Source of the DNA: Maylandia zebra
Taxonomy: Eukaryota; Chordata; Actinopteri; Cichliformes; Cichlidae
Assembly (NCBI RefSeq): GCF_041146795.1
Contig: NC_135170.1
Location: forward strand, 36,173,159-36,237,158
DNA length: 64,000 bases
Direction: 5' to 3'
Shown: in pieces, positions 47,101 to 57,150 of the stretch
How the letters are laid out: each line of letters starts with the position of its first letter
Numbering within the stretch: the first letter of the stretch is position 1
Position numbers and translations under genes: made by a program
The notes under the pieces: generated by a model
What the model saw: only the letters and a program-made list of their open reading frames with translations
The model's database searches: none
What the model was told of the DNA's origin: nothing

Positions 47101-48266
47101 CGTCACAGGGCAGCAAATAAAAAATCACAATAAAATGAGCCTCAAAAATATTGACTCACAAACACACCTGGAACTCCACCTGCAGGCTAAATCCAGAGTT
47201 TTGGTTTAAAATCAGCTGGAACCTTCACGTTTTCACTGATTCTTTATTTCCAGCGTGTTTTCAGCATGACGCAGATGTTTGTCACCAAACACACTGACGC
47301 TTTAGCGCCTCACAAGAGCGTCCAGTGTGACGGGAAACAGACAAATGTCTGGATCTATCAAACAAAAGGCTGGAAAGGTGAGTGTGTTTTCATGTGAGTG
47401 AGCTCAGACTTCCTGGGTTCTCATCACGTTGTTATTTTTTTATGCCACTGTTCGAGTCTGCAGGTGTAAAACACCAGCAGGTACACCTGTGACGCCCTCG
47501 CCATACTGCAGAGGCTCGGATGGTTTAGGGCGACCTTTGGCCCGAACACTCACCCGTGAAGGTCAGAACAGGTTTCTGGTTGAGCGCGGTGGCGTCTGGA
47601 CTCAGAGCTGCAGACAAACTGAAAAAAACAGCAGTGACAAATAAGAGGTGTGGCCCTCGCAGCCGAGTCGAACCAGGTGCGTTTGACTCACCTGAACACT
47701 GCGATCTCGCCGTAGTTGTTTCCAGCTGCCAGGAAGCGGCCGCAGGGAGAGAAACTCTGAGAGAACACGGACATGTGCAGCAGCTGCAGACACAGACAGG
47801 TGCGTTAGTCCAAGCGCCACAACACAGGTGAGCAGCCACACCTGTGCAGGGACATCTGGACACTTAGTTACCACGTGCTGTAGGACATTCAGTCATGTGA
47901 CGTCACCTTTATTCACCTGAGTGTAAATCAGCTTTAAATAAACAGTTTGTGAATGAACGTGCATGTCTCTATAAACAGATGACTCGGAACAAAGGTTGTT
48001 ATTAATACTGATCACTTCCGGTCAGTAAATCTATCGCACATCACATTCACCTCAGCCTGAAACTTTTTAAAGACTCGAATTTAAATTCAGTGGAATTTTT
48101 AACGGAGTTTGTTTTCCGGTAAAACCTGGAACTAATCCGAGCTCGTTCACTTCTTTGTTTCTATCGTTCAGCACGAAGCTCGCTTTACTCTCAAACATCA
48201 GCCGGTTTCTCTATTTCCTGTTTCCGGTGAGATAAACGGAGCAAGCCTCACCTCCACGGGACCCAT
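44168..48266 (-). CDS. thoc6: THOC6, THO/TREX complex subunit 6 (WD repeat)
   Basis: 13 exons, 5' to 3' on minus: 48266-48252, 47783-47692, 47618-47554, 46999-46896, 46815-46778, 46631-46583, 46212-46141, 45870-45768, 45436-45387, 45299-45237, 44902-44792, 44709-44581, 44248-44168. They sum to 972 nt (323 aa; human is about 340) with phases agreeing. Family landmarks: [87 protein letters not shown]-like exon junction, [13 protein letters not shown], and the C-terminus [15 protein letters not shown]. It forms a beta-propeller that joins the THO complex to package nascent mRNA for export in the nucleus. Start: only a five-codon first exon (MGPVE) precedes the propeller; the human N-terminus is longer, so an alternative first exon is possible. 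Confidence 0.94.
45519..45701. mobile_element. Small MITE in THOC6 intron
   Basis: Ends gggctgagcgata and (reverse complement of the right end) gggtgggcggtataa. A cta triplet flanks both sides (45516-45518 and 45702-45704). The interior is rich in tatcg/gcggtat words. No coding capacity. Confidence 0.65.
45989..46056 (+). repeat. Short dispersed repeat, copy 1
   Basis: Contains ttcctctgacatccagcaga followed by gg(c)...agcagtgagtc...cacagactcacacgttaacagc. Related copies are at 59981-60040 (minus) and 61652-61716 (plus). It lies in a THOC6 intron. Confidence 0.6.
46665..46756. repeat. 11-bp tandem repeat (VNTR) in THOC6 intron
   Basis: About eight copies of an 11-bp unit cagacagga(a/g)g lie between THOC6 exons 5 and 6. 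Because 11 is not a multiple of 3, three units make a 33-bp coding period, which produces artificial open frames on both strands. Confidence 0.85.
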
Positions 48267-48560
48267 GCCGCTCCCACAAACACACCGAGCTCCTTTAAAA
48301 CGAACAGGCACAAACACCCAAACAGAAGCAAAGGAACCAAAACTTAAACAGAGGAGGGAAAGAGCGGACCGGGGCGAGGGAATGTGACGTCACCAACACC
48401 AGCCCAGAGGATTCTGGGAGATGTAGTGTAGAAGCGGCAAGACGCTTCTTTTCCTCAGCGGCTCGTCCTCCTTCACTGCATCCACGAAGTTTCTCTGAGC
48501 TCTTCCTCTTCTCTTCCTGCCATCAGATTAATCATCATCCTCCCTCCTCTGGACCGTCTC
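48267..48560 (-). promoter_or_regulatory. THOC6 5'UTR/promoter region
   Basis: Sequence upstream of the THOC6 ATG (minus strand). No TATA box is evident. It contains ggaagtgatc/ccggaa-type words near 48010-48240 inside intron 1 and a ttctgggagatgtagt motif (48412-48427), resembling the ZNF143/SBS element actacaattccc on the minus strand, common in housekeeping promoters. Confidence 0.4.
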
Positions 48561-48830
48561 ATCCTCCCTCCTTCCTCCTGCAGATCACAGAGTCGCCTGC
48601 CTGGCCTCATCAGCCATCCCGTCGATCAGTACTGCAAAAAAGCAGGGGCTCAGAGCAGATCCCTGATGTACTCCCACCAAAACCTTCAGCCACCTCAGCG
48701 CTGTCCTCATACGTATGCTGCACCACCCTCACATACTCCTTCATGGTTCCTCGTGCAGTACCGTCAGTCATCTGCTTCCTCTGATCCACAAACACACAGA
48801 AGCTCCTTCTCATCTACATTTCTCCATCAG
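48560..48830 (-). mobile_element. RTE-type LINE fragment, minus strand
   Basis: The minus strand reads KEYVRVVQHTYEDSAEVAEGFGG, with SEPLLFC further on. It matches the fish RTE-type KYVRVVQDMYEDS...LHQGSALSPFLF region with mutations. Confidence 0.6.
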
Positions 48831-48927
48831 GTCTAACGTCACAGCTCTTCCTCAGCATAAAGCCACATGTTGGTGGTGTGGCTCACCAGCGTCATCCTCT
48901 CTCCTAGACTTCTCCACACCCACAGAG

Positions 48928-49735
48928 GTACACTGTACTGCCAAAAGTATTCACTCGCCCATCCAAATCATTGAATTCAGGTGTCCCAGTCACCTCCATG
49001 ACCTCCATGACCGCAGGTGTTTAAAGTCAGCAGCTAGGCATGCAGAAATAATGTGTGGAAGCAGGGCTCGCTCTCAGGAGCTCAGGGAACTCCCTCGTGG
49101 CGCTACCATAGGATGCCTCCTGTGCAACAGGTCCAGCTGTGGAATTTCTTCACAACTTAACATTCCACAGTCAGCTGTTAGTGGAATTATAACAAAGTGG
49201 AAACAACTGGGAACGCCAGCAGCTCAGCTATGAAGTGGTCGACCGTGGTGCGAGGCGCAGAGTGCACAGAGGTCGCCGACTCTGCGGAGTACGTTACTAC
49301 AGACACCAAACCTCACGTGGCCTTCAGCTGAGCTCAACAACAGTGCGCAGAGAGCTTTTTGGAATGGGTTTCCATGGCGACCAGCTGCATACAAGCATTA
49401 CATCATCAAGTGTTTAATGCAGTGGTGTAAACCACGCCACTACTGGACTCTAGAACAATTGCGGCATGTTCGCCGGACTGACCGATCACGATCACGAGGA
49501 CCGGCCTGCACAGAGTCCTGACCTCATCCTGATCCAACACCTTTGGGACCAATCAGAGCGGAGACTGTGAGCCAGGCCTTCTCCTCCAACACCAGCGTGA
49601 CCTCACACATGTGCTTCTGGAAGAATGATCAACACTCCCCATAAACACTCCTGAACCTGAGGAAATCCTTCCAGGAGACGTCCAGCTGCACACGGTGGGC
49701 CGACATCATATTCACTGGAGTTCATGGCAGAACGG
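48928..49735 (+). mobile_element. Tc1-like transposon, degraded
   Basis: The left end tacactgtactgccaaaagt is a typical Tc1-family terminal repeat. Inside, frame-shifted translations give an HTH segment (SSQLNIPQSAVSGIITKWK) and the RPAQSPDLIL..QHLWDQSERRL region that contains the last catalytic acidic residue area of Tc1 transposases. Several stops are present. The right terminal repeat was not found. Confidence 0.75.
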
Positions 49736-49894
49736 TGGATCTCATCTGGACCAGTCGCCTTTCCACTCTCCACCCTCGTCTTAGCTGCTCTCAAAGTTAT
49801 CATAGTTTTATACTCTCAAATGATTTTTTATTTTTATTTCATTTTGAGTTTTTAATTCGCTTTAGTTTCCAGAGCACATTTTCTTGTTTCGGTT

Positions 49895-50134
49895 TGGTTC
49901 AGTCCACAGCACAAAAAATCATCGGCTGCCCCCTGCCCTCTTTGTCTGCTGTCTACAACTCCCGTTGTCTCAGCAGGGCCAGAAACATCTCAAAGGACAC
50001 TACCCACCCCGCCTACCATCTTTTCAACCTACTGCCCTCTGGCAGGCGCTTCAAATCCATTCAGGCCAGAACAAACAGACTCGGGGAAGGCTTCTTCCCC
50101 AAAGCTATCACCATACTCAACTCAAACTTGCACA
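49895..50134 (+). mobile_element. Rex1/CR1-like LINE 3' fragment, 5' half (interrupted)
   Basis: Encodes VQSTAQKIIGCPLPSLSAVY, RCLSRARNISKD, HHLF-like HLFNLLPSGRRFKSIQ and FFPKAITILNSNL, the C-terminal RT tail. The fragment breaks at 50134 inside the 3' end. Its 3'UTR resumes at 54073 after a hAT-type insertion and runs to about 54205 (aataaagactttcaattcag). Confidence 0.8.
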
Positions 50135-50365
50135 CAAGGGCGTAGATTTAGAGATTATTGAATTGTCCCCACCAATAGAGAAATCAAACCCGATAGAAAG
50201 GAAAAAAAAGATCTGTCAACGTCTCATTCACCCAGCGGTGCAGAAAGAGTGAAATTAGTTCTCTACTGGAGTCCTACCTCATGTGACAAATATGGCCAGT
50301 ATGATTGGCTGAGCCTTTCAGGGAGCTCTGTTTAGTTTTAGCAGCGGCAAACCTGCGCTGCGAGG

Positions 50366-50419
50366 ATGGCAGCAAAGAGGAAGAACCTGGATATAAGAAA
50401 GTATTTTTCAAAGAAACCT
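50366..50419 (+). pseudogene. Transposase exon 1 of the hAT insertion (remnant)
   Basis: Open frame MAAKRKNLDIRKYFSKKP directly followed by a donor (gtaagt at 50420). Such a basic N-terminus with DIRKYF/F.KK is typical of ZMYM1-like hAT transposases. No later exon could be recognised in the surviving interior. Confidence 0.5.
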
Positions 50420-50429
50420 GTAAGTTAGT

Positions 50430-51596
50430 GCTGGGCCACATCATACCGTTCACGGTAATACCGGTATGATGTTGGGCAACGATGAGAAAATGAAGTATGG
50501 CGACCGTGGCTCAGGGGGTTGGGAATCGCATCTGTAACCGGAAGGTCGCCGGTTCGATCCCTGGGCTCTCTGTCCTGGTCGTTGTGTCCTTGGGCAAGAC
50601 GCTTTACCCTACTTGGCCAGAGGGGCCGATGGCGCGATATGGCAGCCTCGCTTCTGTCAGTCTGCCCCAGGGCAGCTGTGGCTACAACTGTAGCTGCCTC
50701 CACCAGTGTGTGAATGTGAGAGTGAATGAATAGTGGCATTGTAAAGCGCTTTGAGGGCCTTGAAAAGCGCTATATAAATGCAATCCATAAAACACGCATG
50801 CGCTGTGCCTTTGTTTTCATACGCACATGGCGGAAAAAGTATGACGGAGAACGAGAAGAGCAAAAGCCGATCGTTGAATGAAACGATGAACCAGAACTGG
50901 TTTGTAAAAATGCTGCAGCTTCACTGGTGTGGAACTGGTTTAGCTTTCGTCCGTCAGATACACAACAAAGCACTATTTTTGGTAGCGCATGCTAGCGGGC
51001 CGTCGTTATTACCGTGTTGTTTGGAAAATACGCCACACTTAAAATCAATCCTTTGATTTCTCTGAAAGTCGACAGAGCCCCTTATAATCCCGTGTGCCTT
51101 ATGTATGAACTCTGGTTGTGTTTACTGACCTCGAAACGATTTTATGTGCACGGCGCTCGAAAATCTGTCAAATGTTTCAGTACGACTTTGCTGAGCTACG
51201 AAGCCGCACCGCTTGATGGATTGTCGGAGCGTTACGGCTGTCGTAGGCGGAGCCTCGTGGAGTGATACGTACTGTGCTTCAGCATAATATTACAGTGTTG
51301 TGTGTGTGTGTGTATAACCTCTTTAAGTTTTGTGGATGTTATACATGGTTATGCTGAGGATGTGTCGGCCAGTTTCCACTGGAAATGCCTTTTGGTTAAA
51401 CTGTCAGCGAGGAGTTTGCACAAAAAACAGCTGCTTGTTTAAGTGAAAATACATTGATGGGGTTTTGCACTAATAAAGTTGTGGAGTTGTAAAGTATTTT
51501 TTCTTGTGACAATTATATCGTCAGTTATCGCAAATTTTCAAATGTATATCGTGATAAATATTTTTGATCATATCGCCCTGCTCTACTGTAAATCAC
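50430..51596. mobile_element. Degraded DNA-transposon/MITE segment enclosing a SINE
   Basis: Left words tgctgggccacatcataccg and right words gatcatatcgccctgctc look like divergent inverted ends of a gggctgggcgatat-type fish element. A clear target duplication was not found. A (tg)n tract lies near 51297-51312. Confidence 0.35.
50499..50786 (+). mobile_element. tRNA-derived SINE, essentially complete
   Basis: Head: gaccgtggctcagggggttg (A-box region) and ggtcgccggttcgatccctg (B-box). The body cctcgcttctgtcagtctgcc...gtagctgcc...accagtgtgtgaatg follows, then the tail gtaaagcgctttgagggccttgaaaagcgctatataaatgcaatcc. The body and tail recur 5'-truncated at 11153-11313. Confidence 0.85.
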
Positions 51597-52109
51597 TTAA
51601 AGCCAAGTGCTAGGCTTTGGCCCACATCAGTCTGAAACTGTATGTAACCATGAATAACGTGTTTTGGAAACATGCAGCACTATTAGTTCTCTCAGTCTCA
51701 GAGCAGCATTTCTAATTTTGATTGAAACTGTCAGAGAAAACAGCAGCCTCGAGCGAGCCAGGATATTAGTTTACAGAGGCTGTTAAAATTATATGTCTAA
51801 CGTTAAAATGTTGGTGACACAATAATTTTATCCTAATGGCTCTGACATATTCATAGGGTTAATTTTTGAGACAAAATGTCATGAGGTAGTCCTGATTTTG
51901 CAAATATTCCACCTTGTAGTGCAGTGTGCACAAATTGTTTTAAAAATGCACTCACGCTACAAACATTACTGATGAGTCAAGATCTGCACAAAGTGACAGA
52001 AACACATTTTATTCTTATTGTCATGTATGTCCTATTTGTCAGGTGACAGAACCAACACAGAGCTCAGAGAGTAATGGTGACAGAAGATCACAGGTGGAAT
52101 TGGATGATG

Positions 52110-52775
52110 ACTTGATCAGGCCCCATCTTATCTTAATGACCTTGTAGTACCATATCACCCTATTAGAGCACTTCGCTCTCGCTCTGCAGGCCTACTTGTT
52201 GTTCCTAGAGTATTTAAAAGTAGAATGGGAGGCAGAGCCTTCAGTTTTCAGGCCCCTCTTCTGTGGAACCAGCTTCCAGTTTGGATTCAGGAGACAGACA
52301 CTATCTCTACTTTCAAGATTAGGCTTCAAACTTTCCTTTTTGCTAAAGCATATAGTTAGGGCTGGACCAGGTGACCCTGAATCCTCCCTTAGTTATGCTG
52401 CAATAGACGTAGGCTGCCGGGGATTCCCATGATGCACTGGGTGTTTCGTCTTCACTCACTATGTGTTAACAGACCTCTCTGCACTGAATCATATCTGTTA
52501 TTAACCTCTGTCTCTCTTCCACAGCATGTCTTTATCCTGTCTTCCTTCTCTCACACCAACCAATCACAGCAGATGGCCCCGCCCCTCCCTGAGCCTGGTT
52601 CTGCCGGAGGTTTCTTCCTGTTAAAAGGGAGTTTTTCCTTCCCACTGTTACCAAAGTGCTGCTCATAGGGGGTCATATGATTGTTGGGTTTTTCTCTGTA
52701 TCTATGAAGCGCCTTGAGGCGACTTATGTTGTGATTTGGCGCTATATAAATAAAATTGAATTGAATTGAATTGTT
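52110..52775 (+). mobile_element. L2-like LINE 3' end with (tgaat)n-type tail
   Basis: Frame-broken C-terminal RT words (VPRVFKSRMGGRAFSFQAPL, LLWNQLPVWIQ, TFKIRLKTFLFAKAYS) lead into the conserved 3'UTR (tcctgttaaaagggagtttt, cgccttgaggcgactt, ggcgctatataaataaaatt). It ends in tandem attga repeats at 52753-52773. Same superfamily as the RT fragment in MED15 intron 6. Confidence 0.85.
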
Positions 52776-53293
52776 GGTTCATGACTGTATTTGAAGCACA
52801 TGTGTGACTGCATGTATGTGGAATGTCTTACTGTTGTTCTGTCCACCAGGAGAGACTGGACAGTATAGATGTAAAACCAATATGCCAGCAGTTTATCTCA
52901 GTTAGTGAGAGGAGCAGGCCTGTGTTTGGCTGCTTCACATAGTGGACATTGAGTTGTTGTGTGGGACATGTAGTCCATGTCTGTTGCTGTAACAGTAGTT
53001 CATGTTTAGAATTAAAAAATCCCAGCTCACTGAGTTGATCGGGGCAACAGTGCCTAAAATGTTGCATCATTTTGCTGAGAGATCTTTTGTGGTAATCTTA
53101 GATGAGTAGTTTTATGGACAAAACCCAGCAGGTCATTCAGTGTTCCCTTAGTGCTGATGTGTCAGAGATGTTGGTGTAACTGAAGTAATGTTGTTAAGTC
53201 CTTAAAGTCATATTCTTTTATTGTCATGACTCTATTTTTATGTTTGTATGACACCTGATTTATATTGAATATGACTGAAGTAAACTAGTCTTT

Positions 53294-53842
53294 GGCTACG
53301 TCCACACGTACACGGGTATTTTTGAAAACTGAGATTTTCCGTTTTCGTTTTAAAAAATAATCCCGTCCACACATAAAGGCAGAAACGAAGGAAAACGCTG
53401 CTATGAACATGCCAAAGCAGCAGGTGGCGCTAGATTCCTAACCGTGCAGAAATGTTGGCCAATCAGAAGTCTAGAAGCCTCGGTGGGAAAAAGTAAACAA
53501 AGCTGGGGCATAGAAGCAGAACCGAGTCGTATGTGTGGAGGGACAGTAACTGTGTGTATATGTAAGCATTTAAACACTGCAGAGAGTAACAGTAACAGTA
53601 TTGTAGAAATTCATTTCACCCCAACAATAACATGGGCACAGTGTGACGTCAAAAAAGGCGCACATCTTTGACGCTCACACATAAATGCAAAAACTGAGTT
53701 TTCAAAAATATCCACCCTGGCAGGCGTTTTTAAAAATCTCCATTTTCAGTGACCGAAAACGCCGTTTACGCGTGGACGAAAGATGCAAACGCATAGAAAC
53801 ATCTGCGTTTTCAAAAATACCCGGGTACGTGTGGACGTAGCC
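53294..53842. mobile_element. MITE with ggctacgtccacacgta ends (longer member)
   Basis: Inverted ends of about 36 bp beginning ggctacgtccacacgtacac and closing gtgtggacgtagcc, with internal gttttcaaaaata repeats. 549 bp. Same family as 30504-30778. Confidence 0.88.
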
Positions 53843-54210
53843 TAAAATACTTAGTCATTTAGTCATAGTTATAATTCACATATAAAACTATGAATTGTAA
53901 TTTTAAATGGTCTAAAAGCACGTAGAATAGCATATGCAGGGAAGTATATTTCTCCTTTATTTTATCAAGAAGCAAAAACAAAAAGGAAAAAAGAAGAAAC
54001 GGGGCAGGGGTCGGTGGTTGAATCATCCGTCTCCACCAACGCCAAAACCAAATCTACGCCCTCGCTTGCACACAAGTAATCTGCACTGAAATATCATCAA
54101 TTCTCTGCCTGTCGGTCTCTGTCATCAAGTACTGTACTGTGTATTTATATTTATATTAAGTGCATCTCATTATACTATGTATAATGACAATAAAGACTTT
54201 CAATTCAGTT

Positions 54211-55900
54211 CAAGTTTTTCTTACTTTTAGTCTTTCTAAGTATTATTATTGGCATGAGTCAGTGCAGGTAAAATAAAACAGGATTTTGGATGTAGAGAGA
54301 AACCAGTCAGGACAGAATTCATTGCAATATTTACATAGTAACATTTCCTCTTCACCAAACTTTCCTTCTATTATTATTTTATTTTGTTTTATTTTGTTTT
54401 GCAAGTTTACAAAAATAATTCAATTTTTACTTGAGTTGATTAAAAGGATTTTTCACACTTGGCTTCAGTTAGCTGTGATAACCTCGGCTGACCTCACTTC
54501 CTCCATCCTGCTCTTCATCCATCAGCTCCACACAGAGCACAGGTGCTCGTTAACCTGACCATCTCATCTTTACGATGTGCATGTTTGCTCTGACATCAGA
54601 TGGACTTCCTGATAAAACCCTCCCAGTTTATCTGAACCAGGACTACACTGGCTCGTGGTCCCCATGTGGCTGGGTTAAGAGACATTGTGATATTATGAAA
54701 ATAATAAATATAAGACAACAAAAGGGAGATAAACAGTATTCAGTCTTCATAATGCGGGAAAGTTTGTACAAAAAAGGGAAAAAGTGCTGATAAAATGTTG
54801 TTTCAGTTTAAAACTTTTTGGTTTTTCCACCATCTCACACTGAAACATGTCGATTAGATCTGATTAGACTTTTATTGTGAAGTATTACTTGATGGGACTT
54901 TTGGGATTACTTTATATTCTTTTATTCTGGTATAAGTTTGTTTTTTCTGACAGTCAGCTGACTGATGAATGGACCAGCTGAGGTTTGCATTCACACTGAT
55001 TGTTCCTGCAGGGACTCGTCTGATCCTCGTGCTCTGCAGATCAATATGTTTATTGATTTCATGACGTTTTATTGGTGCTTCATGGAGCTGTTGTATAACT
55101 TTAATGAAGGACCTCCTCAGAGTCTGTGAGGGGAGAGCTGCTGGCCCACTTCATTCACAGCAGGCTCGGGATCGCATTAATGCTCCATCTTAAAATGACG
55201 ACTCGACACTGGTTTGTTTGTTAGAACTTTGACACCAAAGCATCGGTGCTGTCTGATGTTGTGTTTTTATGAAGGATCTGCAGGACGAACACAGTTTGTG
55301 GGAAATGTGAGCATGCTCTTACTGAAGGGAGTCAGCTCAGAGATTCAGAGCCATCTGTATACCCCAGAGACACAACATCTCAGCTACAATGTATGAATGA
55401 TTGAAAATGATGTGCTGTACCGAGAAGGCTGGTTTAGACTTCTTTGTCCATCCCTGTTTTGGGAGACAATCAGCAATGCAGGAACGTGCTGCAGCAACAT
55501 CTCCAGAAACCATTACACCTGTGACACCTGTATCACATATTATACACCATATATAACATCATATCACCTGGGTTTGTTGAGCAAGGTTTACTACAGTGTG
55601 TAAAAGTCCCAAAGTTACCGTTATGATGCAGAGTGTAGCATGTTTCAGGTGTGTGTGAACCTGCTGCGGGGACAGAACAGCACAGGTGAGTATTTAATGG
55701 TCACACTGCAGACTTCCCAGTCCTGAGCACGAGTCTGTGCGTCATGCAGACCGGCCTCACCTTCACCTGTGTGATCGGTGCCGCACTGAGTGGGATAATA
55801 ATTGGCGGCTGATTAGTGGGCACAGGGACCGACACAGAGGCGGCTGCAGGGCCCAAGGTGTGAGCGCCTGAACGAGTCCCTCGGTTCGGTTCTGTTTTTC
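54211..55900. other. Intergenic stretch, nothing identified
   Basis: AT-rich with a ttttattttgttttattttg tract near 54378-54402. Several short open frames lack any recognisable domain or splice structure. Confidence 0.4.
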
Positions 55901-57150
55901 CCTGACGGGCCGGGCTGCGGTCGGTGTGTCTGCGCCAAAATGGACACCGCAGAGTCCGAGCCCTGAGAGCCCGGCGCCGCCAGCGCGCCGTGCCGCTACA
56001 GCGGCGCGAGGACTTCACTGTGCGTGTGATGACGCGCGTGCGACCGAGCGGCGCTGCGCTCGGCTAGCAGCGGCAGGAAGTACGCTGCTGAAGCGGCGGC
56101 AGGGGGACCGAGCCAACAACCAAAAGTCGGTGATGAGCAGGGGAGGAAAAATAATCATGCCTAATCCGTGAAAGTGGCTCATTTTGCATCTCCGCGCCGT
56201 GCATCGTTCACCCTGCGGGCGCAGAGGCCATTTGAGGGGTAAGTGTGCGCTGCGAAACGCCTCGAAAACGCGGTTTTCCATCAAAGGGGGCCGCGGTGTG
56301 TTTGTCGAGATCTTTGTGTCGCTCCGGACTAGCCTGGGGTTGCTAAGGCTAGCTGGGACGCTAACCCCTGCGAGTTCCTGCAGCTTCTCCTCGCTTGTGA
56401 GTAAAGTGCGGGCTCTCGGTGGCGTGTGCGGCCCAGCCACGGTGTTTTTGTGTGTCTGTTTGTGCTTTTCTTGTGTTGAACTTCCGTTATACCCCCTTTC
56501 TGTCATAGCGGGGGGTTGCTAACGGGCTAGCCGCGTGCTAACGCTAGCGTTAGCTCGGCCGTGTGTGCGTGTGTGCGTGCGCGTGCTTTCAGCGCCTCTT
56601 CTCTACAAAATGCGTCTTATACAAAGACGGAGACGGTCGGGACTCACTCCGCCGTCAATCTGCGTCGTGTTTCGCTCTGTGAGCCCCGCTCGGCCGCAGC
56701 TGGAGACCACCAGCGGGCTCCGTTTGCGGGGCTAAAACGCGAGCTAACCCCCGTTAGCTGGGGGAAAATGGCTCGCTGCTCGAAAGCCATTTTCCGAGTG
56801 AGATGGGGTCTCAGTGAAAGTGGGCTGATGGCTGCCGGTGATCTACCAGCTCTGTTGGGAGCATCACATAGGAAAACAGCCACAGGCGTCTCCCCCATCG
56901 CTCACCCCGTCCTCCTCCAGCGGCGGAAAGCTGCGGTCTGGAGGAGGAAATGTCGGCCGGGTGTCTAGGAGAAGATGCCCCGCTTTGTCCCAGCAAATCC
57001 CGACCGAGAGGAGACAAGCCAAGGTCAGGGAGCCCCGCTGCGCACATTGGAGGCAGACCTGCCTTCGCCGGGCAGAGAGGAGCGGGGAACACCGCGGCGG
57101 GAGCGAGCGCAGCGGCTCTTTTGATCCTGCGGTAGTTTAACGAAGCAGGG
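55900..57150 (+). promoter_or_regulatory. CpG-rich block: probable promoter and first exon(s) of an unidentified gene
   Basis: Sharp rise in C+G and CG dinucleotides compared with flanks. Candidate first-exon donors on the plus strand: gaggg|gtaagt near 56236 and cttgt|gagtaaag near 56396. Runs of gctaacgctagcgttagctc (56535-56560) are typical of fish promoter regions. Open frames inside (for example 55926-56171 and 56950-57135) have no recognisable homology and are most likely 5'UTR or composition effects. Orientation is uncertain; plus is favoured by the donor motifs and by the exon-poor 7 kb downstream, which would be a long first intron. Confidence 0.5.

Larger units (their letters stand above)
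50135..54064. mobile_element. hAT-type insertion of 3.9 kb, with nested repeats
   Basis: Ends caagggcgtagattta (50135) and taaatctacgccctcg-like (actual right end aaatctacgccctcg, 54064). Identical 8-bp duplications cttgcaca at 50127-50134 and 54065-54072. A transposase first exon (50366-50419) survives. Nested inside are MITE/SINE material (50430-51596), an L2 tail (52110-52775) and a MITE (53294-53842). The split LINE on both sides proves the insertion order. Confidence 0.85.

Noticed and set aside
50499-50570. Possible true tRNA gene
   Set aside because: A- and B-box motifs are present, but the segment continues into a SINE body and tail, and no cloverleaf with a clear anticodon arm is seen.
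55926-57140. Open frames in the CpG-rich block as protein-coding first exons
   Set aside because: No recognisable domain and many overlapping frames, as expected of high GC; kept only as a promoter/first-exon candidate region.
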